A DNA stretch of 64,000 nucleotides from Nesterenkonia aurantiaca (GTDB lineage: Bacteria > Actinomycetota > Actinomycetes > Actinomycetales > Micrococcaceae), in the NCBI RefSeq assembly GCF_004364585.1, contig NZ_SOAN01000001.1:425765-489764 (forward strand), read 5' to 3'. Shown here in pieces: positions 44,670-52,932 of the stretch. The notes beneath the pieces were generated by a model that saw only the letters and a program-made list of their open reading frames with translations, searched no databases and was not told where the DNA came from. The number at the start of each line of letters is the position of its first letter. Position 1 is the first letter of the stretch. The position numbers and the translations under genes are program-made.

Positions 44670-45497
44670 ATGCGTGATCTTCAGACAGACATCGTGGAAG
44701 AGATGGGCGTCAAGCCCGAGATCGACCCTGCGGCGGAGGTCGATCGGCGGGTCGATTTCCTGGTGGAGTACGCCAAGACCGCCCGGGCCAAGGGCTTCGT
44801 GCTGGGCATCTCCGGCGGCGTGGACTCCTCGCTGGCAGGCAGGCTCTGCCAGCTCGCGGTGGAGAGGCTGCGCGAGCAGGGCCACGAGGCCCAGTTCCAC
44901 GCGGTGCGGCTGCCCCACGGCGTCCAGCACGACGCCGACGATGCCGACGCCGCCCTGGAGTTCATCGCCCCCGATCAGACACATACCTTTAATATCGAGA
45001 AGGCCGTGACCGGGGTCAACGCCGCCTTCGACGAGGCTCTGGGCCGGCCGATGCGCGATTACCACCGCGGCAATGTCAAGGCCCGGCTGCGGATGACCGT
45101 GCAGTACGCCATCGGTGGGGAGAACGACGCGCTGGTGATCGGGACCGACCACGGGTCCGAATCCATCACCGGTTTCTTCACCAAGTACGGCGACGGCGGC
45201 GCCGATGTGCTGCCGCTGTTCACGTTGAACAAGCGCCAGGTCCGGCAGCTGCTGCGCCACCTCGGCGCCTCCGAGACGCTCTGGTCCAAGGCCCCGACCG
45301 CGGATCTCCTCGATGACAAGCCCGGCCAGCTCGATGAGACCGAGCTCGGGATCAGCTACGACCACATCGATGACTACCTCGAGGGCCGCGAGATCCCGGA
45401 CAGCGACGCAGCTGTCCTGGAAGAGCACTACCTGCGCACCCGACACAAGCGAACCGTCCCGGTGACCATCCAGGACGACTGGTGGCGCCACGGCTGA
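44670..45497 (+). CDS. nadE: NAD+ synthase (ammonia-dependent)
   Basis: 275 residues. Last step of NAD synthesis, amidating deamido-NAD. The ATP-pyrophosphatase loop is LGISGGVDSSLAGRL at about residue 45; GTDHGSESITGFFTKYGDGG and KAPTADLLDDKPGQLDE are nadE signatures. There is no glutaminase domain, so free ammonia is the donor. TAGAAT ends 6 nt before the ATG and there is no Shine-Dalgarno site, so leaderless. Confidence 0.95.
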   Translation: MRDLQTDIVEEMGVKPEIDPAAEVDRRVDFLVEYAKTARAKGFVLGISGGVDSSLAGRLCQLAVERLREQGHEAQFHAVRLPHGVQHDADDADAALEFIAPDQTHTFNIEKAVTGVNAAFDEALGRPMRDYHRGNVKARLRMTVQYAIGGENDALVIGTDHGSESITGFFTKYGDGGADVLPLFTLNKRQVRQLLRHLGASETLWSKAPTADLLDDKPGQLDETELGISYDHIDDYLEGREIPDSDAAVLEEHYLRTRHKRTVPVTIQDDWWRHG

Positions 45498-45574
45498 GCA
45501 TCAGCCTCGGTGGTGACCGCCGCCGGTGACGCTGCGCCGCGCCGTCGTCGGAGGCCGCTGGTAGTTTTGGACCC

Positions 45575-46378
45575 ATGCGGATTGCGACATGGAATGTGAA
45601 CTCGATGCGGGCCCGGGCCGACCGGGTCGAGGCCTGGCTGGATCGATCGGACGTGGACGTCCTGGCGATCCAGGAGACCAAGTGCAAGGACGAGAACTTC
45701 CCCTGGGAGCTCTTCGAGGCCAACGGCTACGACGTCGCGCACTTCGGGCTGAGCCAGTGGAACGGGGTGGCCATCGCCTCCCGAGTCGGCATGAAGGACG
45801 TGGAACGGACCTTTGAAGACCAGCCGGTGTTCGGCAAGGGTGGCAAGGACCCCATCCAGGAGGCCCGCGCCATCGCCGCGACCTGCGGCGGAGTGCGCAT
45901 CTGGAGCCTCTACGTCCCCAACGGGCGCTCCCTCGAGGACGAGCACATGAGCTATAAGCTCGCCTGGCTGCGGCAGCTCAATGAGCACGCGCAGTCCTGG
46001 CTGAACGAGGACCCCAAGGCTCAGATCGCGCTGATGGGCGACTTCAACATCGCCCCGCAGGACGAGGACGTCTGGGACATCGACTTCTTCCGCGAGCAGG
46101 GCCTGACCCACGTCTCAGCGCCCGAGCGCGAGGCGTTCCAGGGCTTCCTGGACAGCGGCTACACCGAGGTCGTCCGGCCCCACACCCCCGGCCCCGGGGT
46201 CTACACCTACTGGGACTACACCAAGCTGCGCTTCCCGAAGAAGGAAGGCATGCGGATCGACTTCGTGCTGGGCTCGCCCGCACTGACCGAACGCGTGAGC
46301 TCCGCGTCGATCGACCGTGAGGAGCGCAAGGGCAAGGGCGCCTCCGACCACGCCCCCGTGCTGGTGGATCTGGGCTGA
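45575..46378 (+). CDS. xth: Exodeoxyribonuclease III
   Basis: 267-residue exonuclease/AP endonuclease of the EEP fold. MRIATWNVNSMRAR with the metal-site Asn, IQETKCKDENFP with the Glu, SLYVPNGR, MGDFNIAPQDEDVWD, and the C-terminal RIDFVLGS and SDHAPV are the family motifs. Base-excision DNA repair. TAGTTT ends 7 nt before the ATG, so leaderless. Confidence 0.95.
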   Translation: MRIATWNVNSMRARADRVEAWLDRSDVDVLAIQETKCKDENFPWELFEANGYDVAHFGLSQWNGVAIASRVGMKDVERTFEDQPVFGKGGKDPIQEARAIAATCGGVRIWSLYVPNGRSLEDEHMSYKLAWLRQLNEHAQSWLNEDPKAQIALMGDFNIAPQDEDVWDIDFFREQGLTHVSAPEREAFQGFLDSGYTEVVRPHTPGPGVYTYWDYTKLRFPKKEGMRIDFVLGSPALTERVSSASIDREERKGKGASDHAPVLVDLG

Positions 46379-46403
46379 CTCAGCAGATCCAGAACAACCA
46401 CTG

Positions 46404-46455
46404 AACGACGACGGCGCCTGGTCCTCCACGTGGAGGATCAGGCGCCGTCGTCGTT
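46404..46455. terminator. Bidirectional hairpin terminator
   Basis: A 23-bp stem with a single G-T contact and an ACGT loop: arms 46404-46427 and 46432-46455. It lies between the convergent exonuclease III and DUF4282 genes. The outer arm (ACGACGACGGCG) repeats that of the terminator at 19396-19445. Confidence 0.85.
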
Positions 46456-46517
46456 GTGCCCGGAGGAGGCGCGGAGGCTCAGCGGCCGTTCTTCAGCTCA
46501 GACCGCAGCGCTTCGAT

Positions 46518-47318
46518 CTAGGTCCGGGTCCCGGCGGTGTTCTGCGAGGTGCGGACCAGCGCGATCATGAACTCCAGCGAGATCCGGATCAGGATCAGAT
46601 AGATCACCGCAGGGATCCAGCCCAGCAGCAGCACGAGCAAGCCCGCGGCGGCGCTGTCGGTGAAGGCGGTGATGACGACCAGCAGGTACCCCAGTGCGAT
46701 GAACGCGATCAGGATCGCGTAGATGAACTTGGCGAACTTCACGGTCACGAAGCTCTGGAACGAGAAGTCGAAGAGCGCCGCAAAGAAGTTCTTGCCCTCC
46801 GGCGACCGGTGCTTGGTCGGGGCTCCCTGAGGCTGCGGGTATGGCTGCTGGTACGGCTGACCGGAGTACTGGCCGGGGTACTGCTGAGCGGCCGGGCCGG
46901 GCTGACCCTGCCCGGGTCGACCGGGGCCCTGGCCTGGCTGGTTCGGCTGGCCTGGCTGGTTCGGCTGGCCTGGTTGGTTCGGACCGGGGTAGCCGCCCTG
47001 CTGCTGTGCATACCCATAGCCCGAGGGATCGTAGCCGGAGGGGCCGGCGCCTGGCGCCTGCTGCGGCGGCGCTGGTTGACCATAGCGGCCCGCGTCGGGC
47101 TGGCCGGGGCCCGTTCCAGGCTGGTTCGGCTGGTTCGGCTGGTTTGGCGACTGGCCGGGGGGACGCCCGGGGACGCGGGGCTCGTTCGGCGTGGCGCCCA
47201 GTGGCCTGGTGGGCTGGTGACCCTGTGAGTCGGCGTCTTCAGGGGTCTCTCCCGGGCGCTGGCCCGGGTTCTGGTCCTCGCCCTCAGAAGGTTCGTTCTG
47301 GCCTGGGTGCTGAGTCAT
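46518..47318 (-). CDS. DUF4282 membrane protein with Pro/Gln/Gly-rich N-terminus
   Basis: 266 residues. The first 160 are a low-complexity tail of PNQPGQ-, GQPY- and QPG-type near-repeats; residues 165-255 are the DUF4282 domain with two helices (FIYAILIAFIALGYLLVVIT and AAAGLLVLLLGWIPAVIYLI). Start: ATG with AGGAGG 4 nt upstream. After the TAG at 46518-46520 the frame stays coding-like for 12 codons (IEALRSELKNGR, then TGA), which resembles the usual helical end of the family, so the TAG may be a nonsense change of GAG. Function unknown. Confidence 0.82.
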   Translation of the reverse strand: MTQHPGQNEPSEGEDQNPGQRPGETPEDADSQGHQPTRPLGATPNEPRVPGRPPGQSPNQPNQPNQPGTGPGQPDAGRYGQPAPPQQAPGAGPSGYDPSGYGYAQQQGGYPGPNQPGQPNQPGQPNQPGQGPGRPGQGQPGPAAQQYPGQYSGQPYQQPYPQPQGAPTKHRSPEGKNFFAALFDFSFQSFVTVKFAKFIYAILIAFIALGYLLVVITAFTDSAAAGLLVLLLGWIPAVIYLILIRISLEFMIALVRTSQNTAGTRT

Positions 47319-47471
47319 GGCGCCTCCTATGCTGTGCGGTCGCTCCGCCTCGTTCTCAACCTATACGAGGCGATCTTGAACAGTCGAGCATTCCGACCGC
47401 AGGTCAGGCGCAGGCACGGATCTCCAGGCCTCACCCTCGCCGTTGATCCGGATAGGGGCGGTCCAGTGAGG

Positions 47472-47759
47472 TCAGGATGCCGAGCGCCTATCCTCATCCT
47501 CGGAGTCAGGGGCAGCCTCGGAGGTGGCGGCCCGGATGCGCTCTGCAAGAGACGCAGGCGGCGGCTCCTCGCGCCAGGTGATGTCCGCCGCGTCCAGGCG
47601 TGCGGCAGCCGAGCGAAGCTCTGCGAGCTCCACGTCGATCGACGGGTCTGCGGCTCGGGCCTGGTCAAGCTCGAGCCGCTCGTGGTCACTGAGGTCGCCC
47701 GTCAGCGCCCCGGCGATGAGCTCCGCGCGCCGCGAAGGCATTTCCGTCATCGTGAGCAT
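47472..47759 (-). CDS. Short anti-sigma factor domain protein
   Basis: About 95 residues, translated behind the ECF sigma gene and overlapping its 3' end by about 70 bp. Segments AELIAGALTGDLSDHERLEL, ELAELRSAAARLDAA, and PPPASLAERIRAATSEA match the N-terminal anti-sigma domain of RskA-like proteins. It has no zinc-binding HxxxCxxC motif, membrane helix or extracytoplasmic domain, so it would be a soluble anti-sigma factor or a truncated one. Start uncertain: ATG 47759 or ATG 47750, with GGGAGG upstream. Confidence 0.65.
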   Translation of the reverse strand: MLTMTEMPSRRAELIAGALTGDLSDHERLELDQARAADPSIDVELAELRSAAARLDAADITWREEPPPASLAERIRAATSEAAPDSEDEDRRSAS

Positions 47760-48261
47760 CACCTCCCATTGCAGTCCGAAGGGACCTCATCCCGTAGTAC
47801 ATTCGCGTCCGCAAGGTCGCGACCGGAATCCCGGTCCGCTCCGAAAGCTCTTGATACCCTACGCCGTCCAGCTGAACTGCGGCAATCACCTCTCGGTGCT
47901 CGTAGGTGAGGGTCGCCAGGGACTCGTAGAGGACCAGGCGCTCCACGATGAGCAGGTCCTCTGTCACCGGCTCGCTCGCCCACGCGATCTTCTCCGGATC
48001 CGAGGGTGCCGGGCGCCGGGCGCGGGCGCGCAGCGCATCGATGACCAGATTCCGGGTGATGGCGAACAGCCAGGTGCGCACGGATCCACGTGATGTGCTG
48101 TACCGATCTCTGCTCCGCCAGGCCCGGATGAAGGCTTCCTGGACGCAGTCCTCGGCCTCGGCGCGGTCCCCGAGGGCGTTGAGCGCGAACGAATAGAGCG
48201 CAGCACCATGCTCGGCGAACGCTCCCTGCACCTCGAAGGGCGAGTCATCATCGACGCGCAT
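47686..48261 (-). CDS. ECF-type RNA polymerase sigma factor
   Basis: 191 residues. Region 2: FALNALGDRAEAEDCVQEAF, AWRSRDRYSTSRGSVRTWL. Region 4: TLTYEHREVIAAVQLDGVGY, then ELSERTGIPVATLRTRMYYG. This is the SigK/ECF19-like form. Start: ATG 48261 with AGAGG 8 nt upstream; GTG 48270 is possible. It is divergent from the NRPS locus with a 583-bp region between them. Confidence 0.88.
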   Translation of the reverse strand: MRVDDDSPFEVQGAFAEHGAALYSFALNALGDRAEAEDCVQEAFIRAWRSRDRYSTSRGSVRTWLFAITRNLVIDALRARARRPAPSDPEKIAWASEPVTEDLLIVERLVLYESLATLTYEHREVIAAVQLDGVGYQELSERTGIPVATLRTRMYYGMRSLRTAMGGDAHDDGNAFAARGAHRRGADGRPQ

Positions 48262-48844
48262 GGGGGACACCTCTGCCCGACCCGGTGGGGCGTGAGCAAG
48301 GTTTCTCCTCCGCCGTGGACCTCACCGAGTACTCCGTCGCAGGCCGGCGCCAGACGACGGGCCGACGCTGATCGGAACGACTGGGCGGGCGGGTGTGACC
48401 AGCGAGCAGCTTCACGGGGGTGTGGTGCTGAACGGAGGAAGAAACAGGCATAAGAACTCACCTTCCTAGTCCCCTATCGCTTCCGGTGCAAGGATTTCAA
48501 CCGGGGACGGTCCTTAAGTGCTGAGCCACTAGTAGAGTAGCCCCGCTCACTTTGTTTCCACAAGATGTGATTAAAATCACATTTGAAACTGAGTATTCAC
48601 CCGGGCATGCGCGCGCTCTCGCGTCGACGCATCCCATGGCCTGAACTCCTCGGCAGGACGCCTGCGCGTCTTCTGACAGAGACCTCCCCGAGTCAGGTGC
48701 CGCAGATTCTTTGGCCCTGCGTTGAACGCCGCTCCAGATCCCCGCGTATCCCCTGTTACAACCGATCCGCCATGCGGACCGGGACCCATTGGTCGCGCCT
48801 GGAAACGATAGGGGCGTTGACGCTATCCGCCGAAAAGGTGATTC
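48262..48844. promoter_or_regulatory. Long regulatory region between the sigma factor and NRPS genes
   Basis: 583 bp with no supported gene. The middle (about 48530-48600) is AT-rich relative to its surroundings and holds a -10-like TAGAGT near 48532 and the CRP-type palindrome at 48566-48581. The 91-residue ORF at 48583-48858 has no ribosome site or recognisable sequence and is discounted. An AAGG 6 nt before ATG 48845 can serve as the NRPS ribosome site. Confidence 0.6.
48566..48581. promoter_or_regulatory. CRP/GlxR-type palindromic operator
   Basis: TGTGATTAAAATCACA is a perfect match to TGTGA-N6-TCACA, the consensus of CRP and of the actinobacterial GlxR/Crp proteins; the palindrome extends one base on each side. 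It lies 264 bp upstream of the NRPS start and about 305 bp upstream of the sigma-factor start. Confidence 0.75.
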
Positions 48845-51800
48845 ATGGTTCTATATGAAGGCTCGCCGAAGGCCCTCCCCTCGGTGACCCCGGAGCTTGT
48901 ATCGAAGGCTTCTTCTGTCCCAGTCCGACGCGGAGAGAAATCGGACGAGGTCATTGCACTGACCGCGCCCGCCGGAACTCCGAAGCTCAGTGACCATCGG
49001 AGACACCTGGCTCCTTCGACCGCTGTCTACTCCGGCGGGGCTGTTGCGGCCCCTCGCACCCTTTTGGACATCTTCTTCACCACGGTGGACACCTATCCCG
49101 ACGCGATCGCGCTCGACGACGGCGTCGTCGCGCTGACCTACATGGACTTGCTGGGCCGCATCGAATCGGTGGCGCAGATCCTGCGTGAGTCCGGCGTCGG
49201 CACCGGAGACCGGGTGGGCATCCGCGTGCCATCCGGGACGAATGATCTCTACATCGCCGTCCTGGCAGCGATGAACCGTGGTGCGGCCTACGTTCCGGTG
49301 GATCACGACGAACCGGAAGAGCGCGCCAACCTGGTCTGGGAAGAGGCCAGCGTGAGCGCCGTGATCGGATCCGGTCTGAACGTGCACCTCCGACCAGAGT
49401 CTCCCCCGCACGGGGAATATCATCGCCCCACCGGAGACGACGACGCCTGGATCATCTTCACCTCCGGCTCCACCGGGAAGCCCAAGGGAGTCGCGATCTC
49501 GCACCGGTCCGCAGCGGCGTTCGTGGACGCCGAGGCCTCGGTCTACTGCGTAGATGCACCGCTTGGGCCAGGTGATCGAGTGCTTGCCGGACTGTCGGTG
49601 GGCTTCGACGCGTCCTGCGAAGAGATGTGGCTGGCCTGGCGCTACGGCGCCTGCCTGGTGCCTGCGCCCCGCGACGTTGTCCGAGCCGGCGAAGACCTCG
49701 GACCCTGGATGGCTGCGCGCGGAATCACCGCCATCTCCACCGTGCCGACGCTGGCCGCGATGTGGCCCGCGGAGTCCCTGGACAACATCCGGCTGCTCAT
49801 CTTCGGTGGAGAGGCCTGCCCACCCGAGCTCGCGGCACGCCTGGCCACCGACGGCCGGGAGGTGTGGAACACCTACGGACCCACCGAGGCCACCGTCGTC
49901 TCCACCGCGGCACTGGTCGACGGCGTTACTCCGGTGCGCATCGGGCTTCCGCTGCGCGGGTGGCAGCTGGCAGTGGTGGACGCCGAGGATCAGCCGGTGC
50001 CCTGGGGCGAGGTTGGACAGCTTGTGATCGGCGGAGCCGGACTGGGCCGATATCTCGACCCGGAGAAGGACGCCGAGAAGTACGCGCCGATGACCACGCT
50101 CGGTTGGCCGCGCGCCTATCGCAGCGGGGATCTGGTGCGGGCCGAGATCGAGGGACTGGTTTTCGTGGGCAGAGCGGATGATCAGGTCAAGCTTGCCGGC
50201 CAGCGAATCGAGCTGGGTGAGGTCGATGATGCATTGAGCCACCTGCCGAACGTCGCCGCTGGCGCGAGTGCCGTGCAGACGAGCCCGGACGGCAACGGAA
50301 TCCTCGCCGGATACCTGGTGCCCGCTGCTGGGCAGGTCATCGACCTGGCCGAGGCCCGCGCCCGACTCAGTGAGCAGCTGCCGGGACGGCTCGTCCCCGC
50401 ACTTGCGGTGATCGATGAACTGCCGGTGAAGACCTCCGGCAAGGTCGACCGCAAGGCTCTGCCCTGGCCGCTGCCAGCAGACCCGAGCGCGGCGGCCGCT
50501 GCGGCCACGCTGCATACCGACTTCGTCTGGCTGGCCGAGAAGTGGACCAGCCTGCTCGGACCGGTGCCCATGAGCGCAGAGAGTGACTTCTTCACCTTGG
50601 GCGGCTCCAGCCTGAGCGCCGCCCAGCTGGTCTCGATGCTGCGCAAGCGCTACCCGGATGTCTCGATCGCTGACCTCTACGCCCACCCCACGCTTTCGGC
50701 GATGTCCTCACACCTGCGGCAGCTGGATCCGACATCCGCGGTAGAACGAACGACCCGTCCCACGCCGCGATGGACCGGCTTCCTGCAGCTGCCGCTGATC
50801 GCGAGCCTCTACGGGATCATCGGCCTGCGCTACGTCACCGGAATCGCCATCGTCTGCCTGGTGCTGTTCCAGATCGGGGAGACCCCGTGGGTTCCGAACC
50901 CGCCGCTGGTTCCGACCATCATCGCCTGGGCGGTCCTGTTCAGCCTGCCAGCGCGAGCACTGGCAGCGATCGCCTCCTCCCGACTCCTGCTGTTCCAGGT
51001 CAGGCCAGGCATCTATCCACGCGGCGGGCTGGTACACATCCGGCTCTGGGCCGCAGAGCGGATCATGACCTTCTGCCAGCTGGACGGGCTCATGGGCACC
51101 CCCATGGCACCAGCATTCGCGCGCGCCCTGGGTGCCGGAGTCGGCAAGGACGTGCACCTGGACGCGCTTCCGCCGGTCACCGGCCTGGCCGCGATCGAGT
51201 CGGGGGCGTCCATCGAGCGCGACGTGGACCTCGCCGGGCATTGGCTCGAGGGCGACACCTTGCACATCGGCATCGTACGCATCGGGCAGAACGCCCGCGT
51301 GGGCACCAGGACGACCTTGCAGGGCGGCGCCGTGATCGGCGACGACGCAGAGATCGCCCCCGCCAGCGTGGTCACCGGCATGGTCCCGAAGAACGAATAC
51401 TGGGCAGGCTCGCCGCTGGAGCGGGTCGGCACCTCAGGACAAGACTGGCCGGAATCGACGCAGCAGGAAAGCCCGCACTCCCGCGGCACCGACCTGCTGT
51501 ACCCGATCGGGCTCGCCCTGCTGGGACTCCTGGCGCTGGCGGCACCGCTGCCCGGCGCAGCCCTCATGTTCTACCTGATCTCCGACTTCGAGGCCCTGGC
51601 GCCTGCGCTGTGGACGTTGGCCGCATGGACACCCGTGTTCGTGATCATCACCGTGGTGACATACCTCGGCCTGCTCGCCGGATCCGTCCGTCTGATGGGT
51701 CGACTCATGCCTCGAGGCACCCACTCGGTGCACAGCGTTCCCGCCTGGGCCGCCTGGATGTCCGGGCAGCTGATGTCGAAGTCTCTGATCAACATGTACC

Positions 51801-52912
51801 CGCTCTACAGCAGCATGGCGACCCCGTTCTGGCTGCGCCTGCTGGGCGCACATGTGGGCAAGGACGTGGAAGCTGCCACGGTTGAAACAGTTCCACATCT
51901 GACCAGCGTCGGTGACAAGGCGTTCCTGGCCGACCATTCGCTGGTCTCCTCCAAGTATGTGCGTCACGGCTGGCTGCGGCTCGAGAGCGGCAGCGTCGGG
52001 CAGAAGGCGTTCCTCGGCAATTCGGCGATCCTCGGTCCAGATCAGAGGATGCCTTCGAACTCGCTGGTCGCCGTGCTCTCCAGCGCACCGAAGAGCATGC
52101 CGTCAAACTCCCTGTGGCTCGGCAACCCGCCGATCGAGCTGCCGCGGGCCCCTGAACCCGTCGATGCCTCGCTGACCTACGAGCCCAGCCGCCGGCTCAA
52201 GGTCGCCCGCGCCACCGTCGAGCTGTGCCGGATCGTGCCGATGTTCATCACGGCCTGGCTGGCCCTGATCACGGTCTTCGTGCTCTCCACGATATTCGAC
52301 GCCTATGGCCTCCTGGTCGCGGTGCTGTTCTCCGGACCGGTGCTGCTGGCCAGCGGAATAGTTGCCGCTCTCATCCCGATGGCGGCCAAGTGGCTGCTCA
52401 TCGGTCGGTTCAAGGCGACCCAGAAGCCGCTGTGGAGCTCCTTCGTCTGGCGCAACGAGCTCGCCGACTGCTTCTCCGAGGCGCTTGCTGTTCCCGGACT
52501 GATTCGGATGAGCCTGGGCACCCCGCTGTTGAACCTGTGGCTGCGCGGAATGGGTGCTCGCATCGGCCGCGGCGTCTGGTGTGAGACCTGGTGGCTGCCC
52601 GAGTTCGATCTGATCCAGCTCGACAAGTCGGCCACGGTCAACCGCGGCACGGTGCTGCAGACCCACCTGTTCCACGACCGCATCATGCGACTGGACCGCG
52701 TCCATTTCGAGGAGGGTTCCTCGCTCGGGCCGAACAGCATCGTGCTCCCCGGAAGCTCCCTGGGTGCCCACGCAAGTGTGGGCGCAGGGTCTCTGGTGAT
52801 GCGCTCGGAGTCCATCCCGGAGTCCACCACATGGAACGGGAACCCGATCCGGCGGACTCAGGTCAGCGCCGGGACTCGAGAGTCCCTGGCGCCCGCCGGG
52901 ACGCTTCGTTGA
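48845..52912 (+). CDS. Pls-like membrane non-ribosomal peptide synthetase (A-T-TM/LbH x3)
   Basis: 1355 residues. Adenylation domain (about 65-545): IFTSGSTGKPKG at ~204, GFDASCEEMW at ~253, NTYGPTEATV at ~342, YRSGDLVRAE at ~424, and the A10 lysine in KTSGKVDRKALP at ~530. Thiolation domain at about 560-630 with the pantetheine Ser in FTLGGSSLSAAQ. No condensation or thioesterase domain follows. Instead the C-terminal 720 residues have three units, each a hydrophobic membrane pair (about 645-715, 885-965, 1125-1190) followed by a hexapeptide-repeat (left-handed beta-helix) domain. This is the layout of epsilon-poly-L-lysine synthetase (Pls) and of the TIGR02353 C-terminal region. By-eye specificity residues (GrsA numbering) are D235, A236, E239, S278, I299, G301, T322, V330, V331, K517; acidic E239 would suit a basic amino acid. 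Product unknown. Confidence 0.88.
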   Translation: MVLYEGSPKALPSVTPELVSKASSVPVRRGEKSDEVIALTAPAGTPKLSDHRRHLAPSTAVYSGGAVAAPRTLLDIFFTTVDTYPDAIALDDGVVALTYMDLLGRIESVAQILRESGVGTGDRVGIRVPSGTNDLYIAVLAAMNRGAAYVPVDHDEPEERANLVWEEASVSAVIGSGLNVHLRPESPPHGEYHRPTGDDDAWIIFTSGSTGKPKGVAISHRSAAAFVDAEASVYCVDAPLGPGDRVLAGLSVGFDASCEEMWLAWRYGACLVPAPRDVVRAGEDLGPWMAARGITAISTVPTLAAMWPAESLDNIRLLIFGGEACPPELAARLATDGREVWNTYGPTEATVVSTAALVDGVTPVRIGLPLRGWQLAVVDAEDQPVPWGEVGQLVIGGAGLGRYLDPEKDAEKYAPMTTLGWPRAYRSGDLVRAEIEGLVFVGRADDQVKLAGQRIELGEVDDALSHLPNVAAGASAVQTSPDGNGILAGYLVPAAGQVIDLAEARARLSEQLPGRLVPALAVIDELPVKTSGKVDRKALPWPLPADPSAAAAAATLHTDFVWLAEKWTSLLGPVPMSAESDFFTLGGSSLSAAQLVSMLRKRYPDVSIADLYAHPTLSAMSSHLRQLDPTSAVERTTRPTPRWTGFLQLPLIASLYGIIGLRYVTGIAIVCLVLFQIGETPWVPNPPLVPTIIAWAVLFSLPARALAAIASSRLLLFQVRPGIYPRGGLVHIRLWAAERIMTFCQLDGLMGTPMAPAFARALGAGVGKDVHLDALPPVTGLAAIESGASIERDVDLAGHWLEGDTLHIGIVRIGQNARVGTRTTLQGGAVIGDDAEIAPASVVTGMVPKNEYWAGSPLERVGTSGQDWPESTQQESPHSRGTDLLYPIGLALLGLLALAAPLPGAALMFYLISDFEALAPALWTLAAWTPVFVIITVVTYLGLLAGSVRLMGRLMPRGTHSVHSVPAWAAWMSGQLMSKSLINMYPLYSSMATPFWLRLLGAHVGKDVEAATVETVPHLTSVGDKAFLADHSLVSSKYVRHGWLRLESGSVGQKAFLGNSAILGPDQRMPSNSLVAVLSSAPKSMPSNSLWLGNPPIELPRAPEPVDASLTYEPSRRLKVARATVELCRIVPMFITAWLALITVFVLSTIFDAYGLLVAVLFSGPVLLASGIVAALIPMAAKWLLIGRFKATQKPLWSSFVWRNELADCFSEALAVPGLIRMSLGTPLLNLWLRGMGARIGRGVWCETWWLPEFDLIQLDKSATVNRGTVLQTHLFHDRIMRLDRVHFEEGSSLGPNSIVLPGSSLGAHASVGAGSLVMRSESIPESTTWNGNPIRRTQVSAGTRESLAPAGTLR

Positions 52913-52932
52913 GAACGGAAGAAGGAGACCCG

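Noticed and set aside
48583..48858. A 91-residue ORF before the NRPS gene
   Set aside because: No ribosome site, no recognisable sequence, overlaps the NRPS start, and lies on the CRP-type site's flank. It looks like a chance frame.
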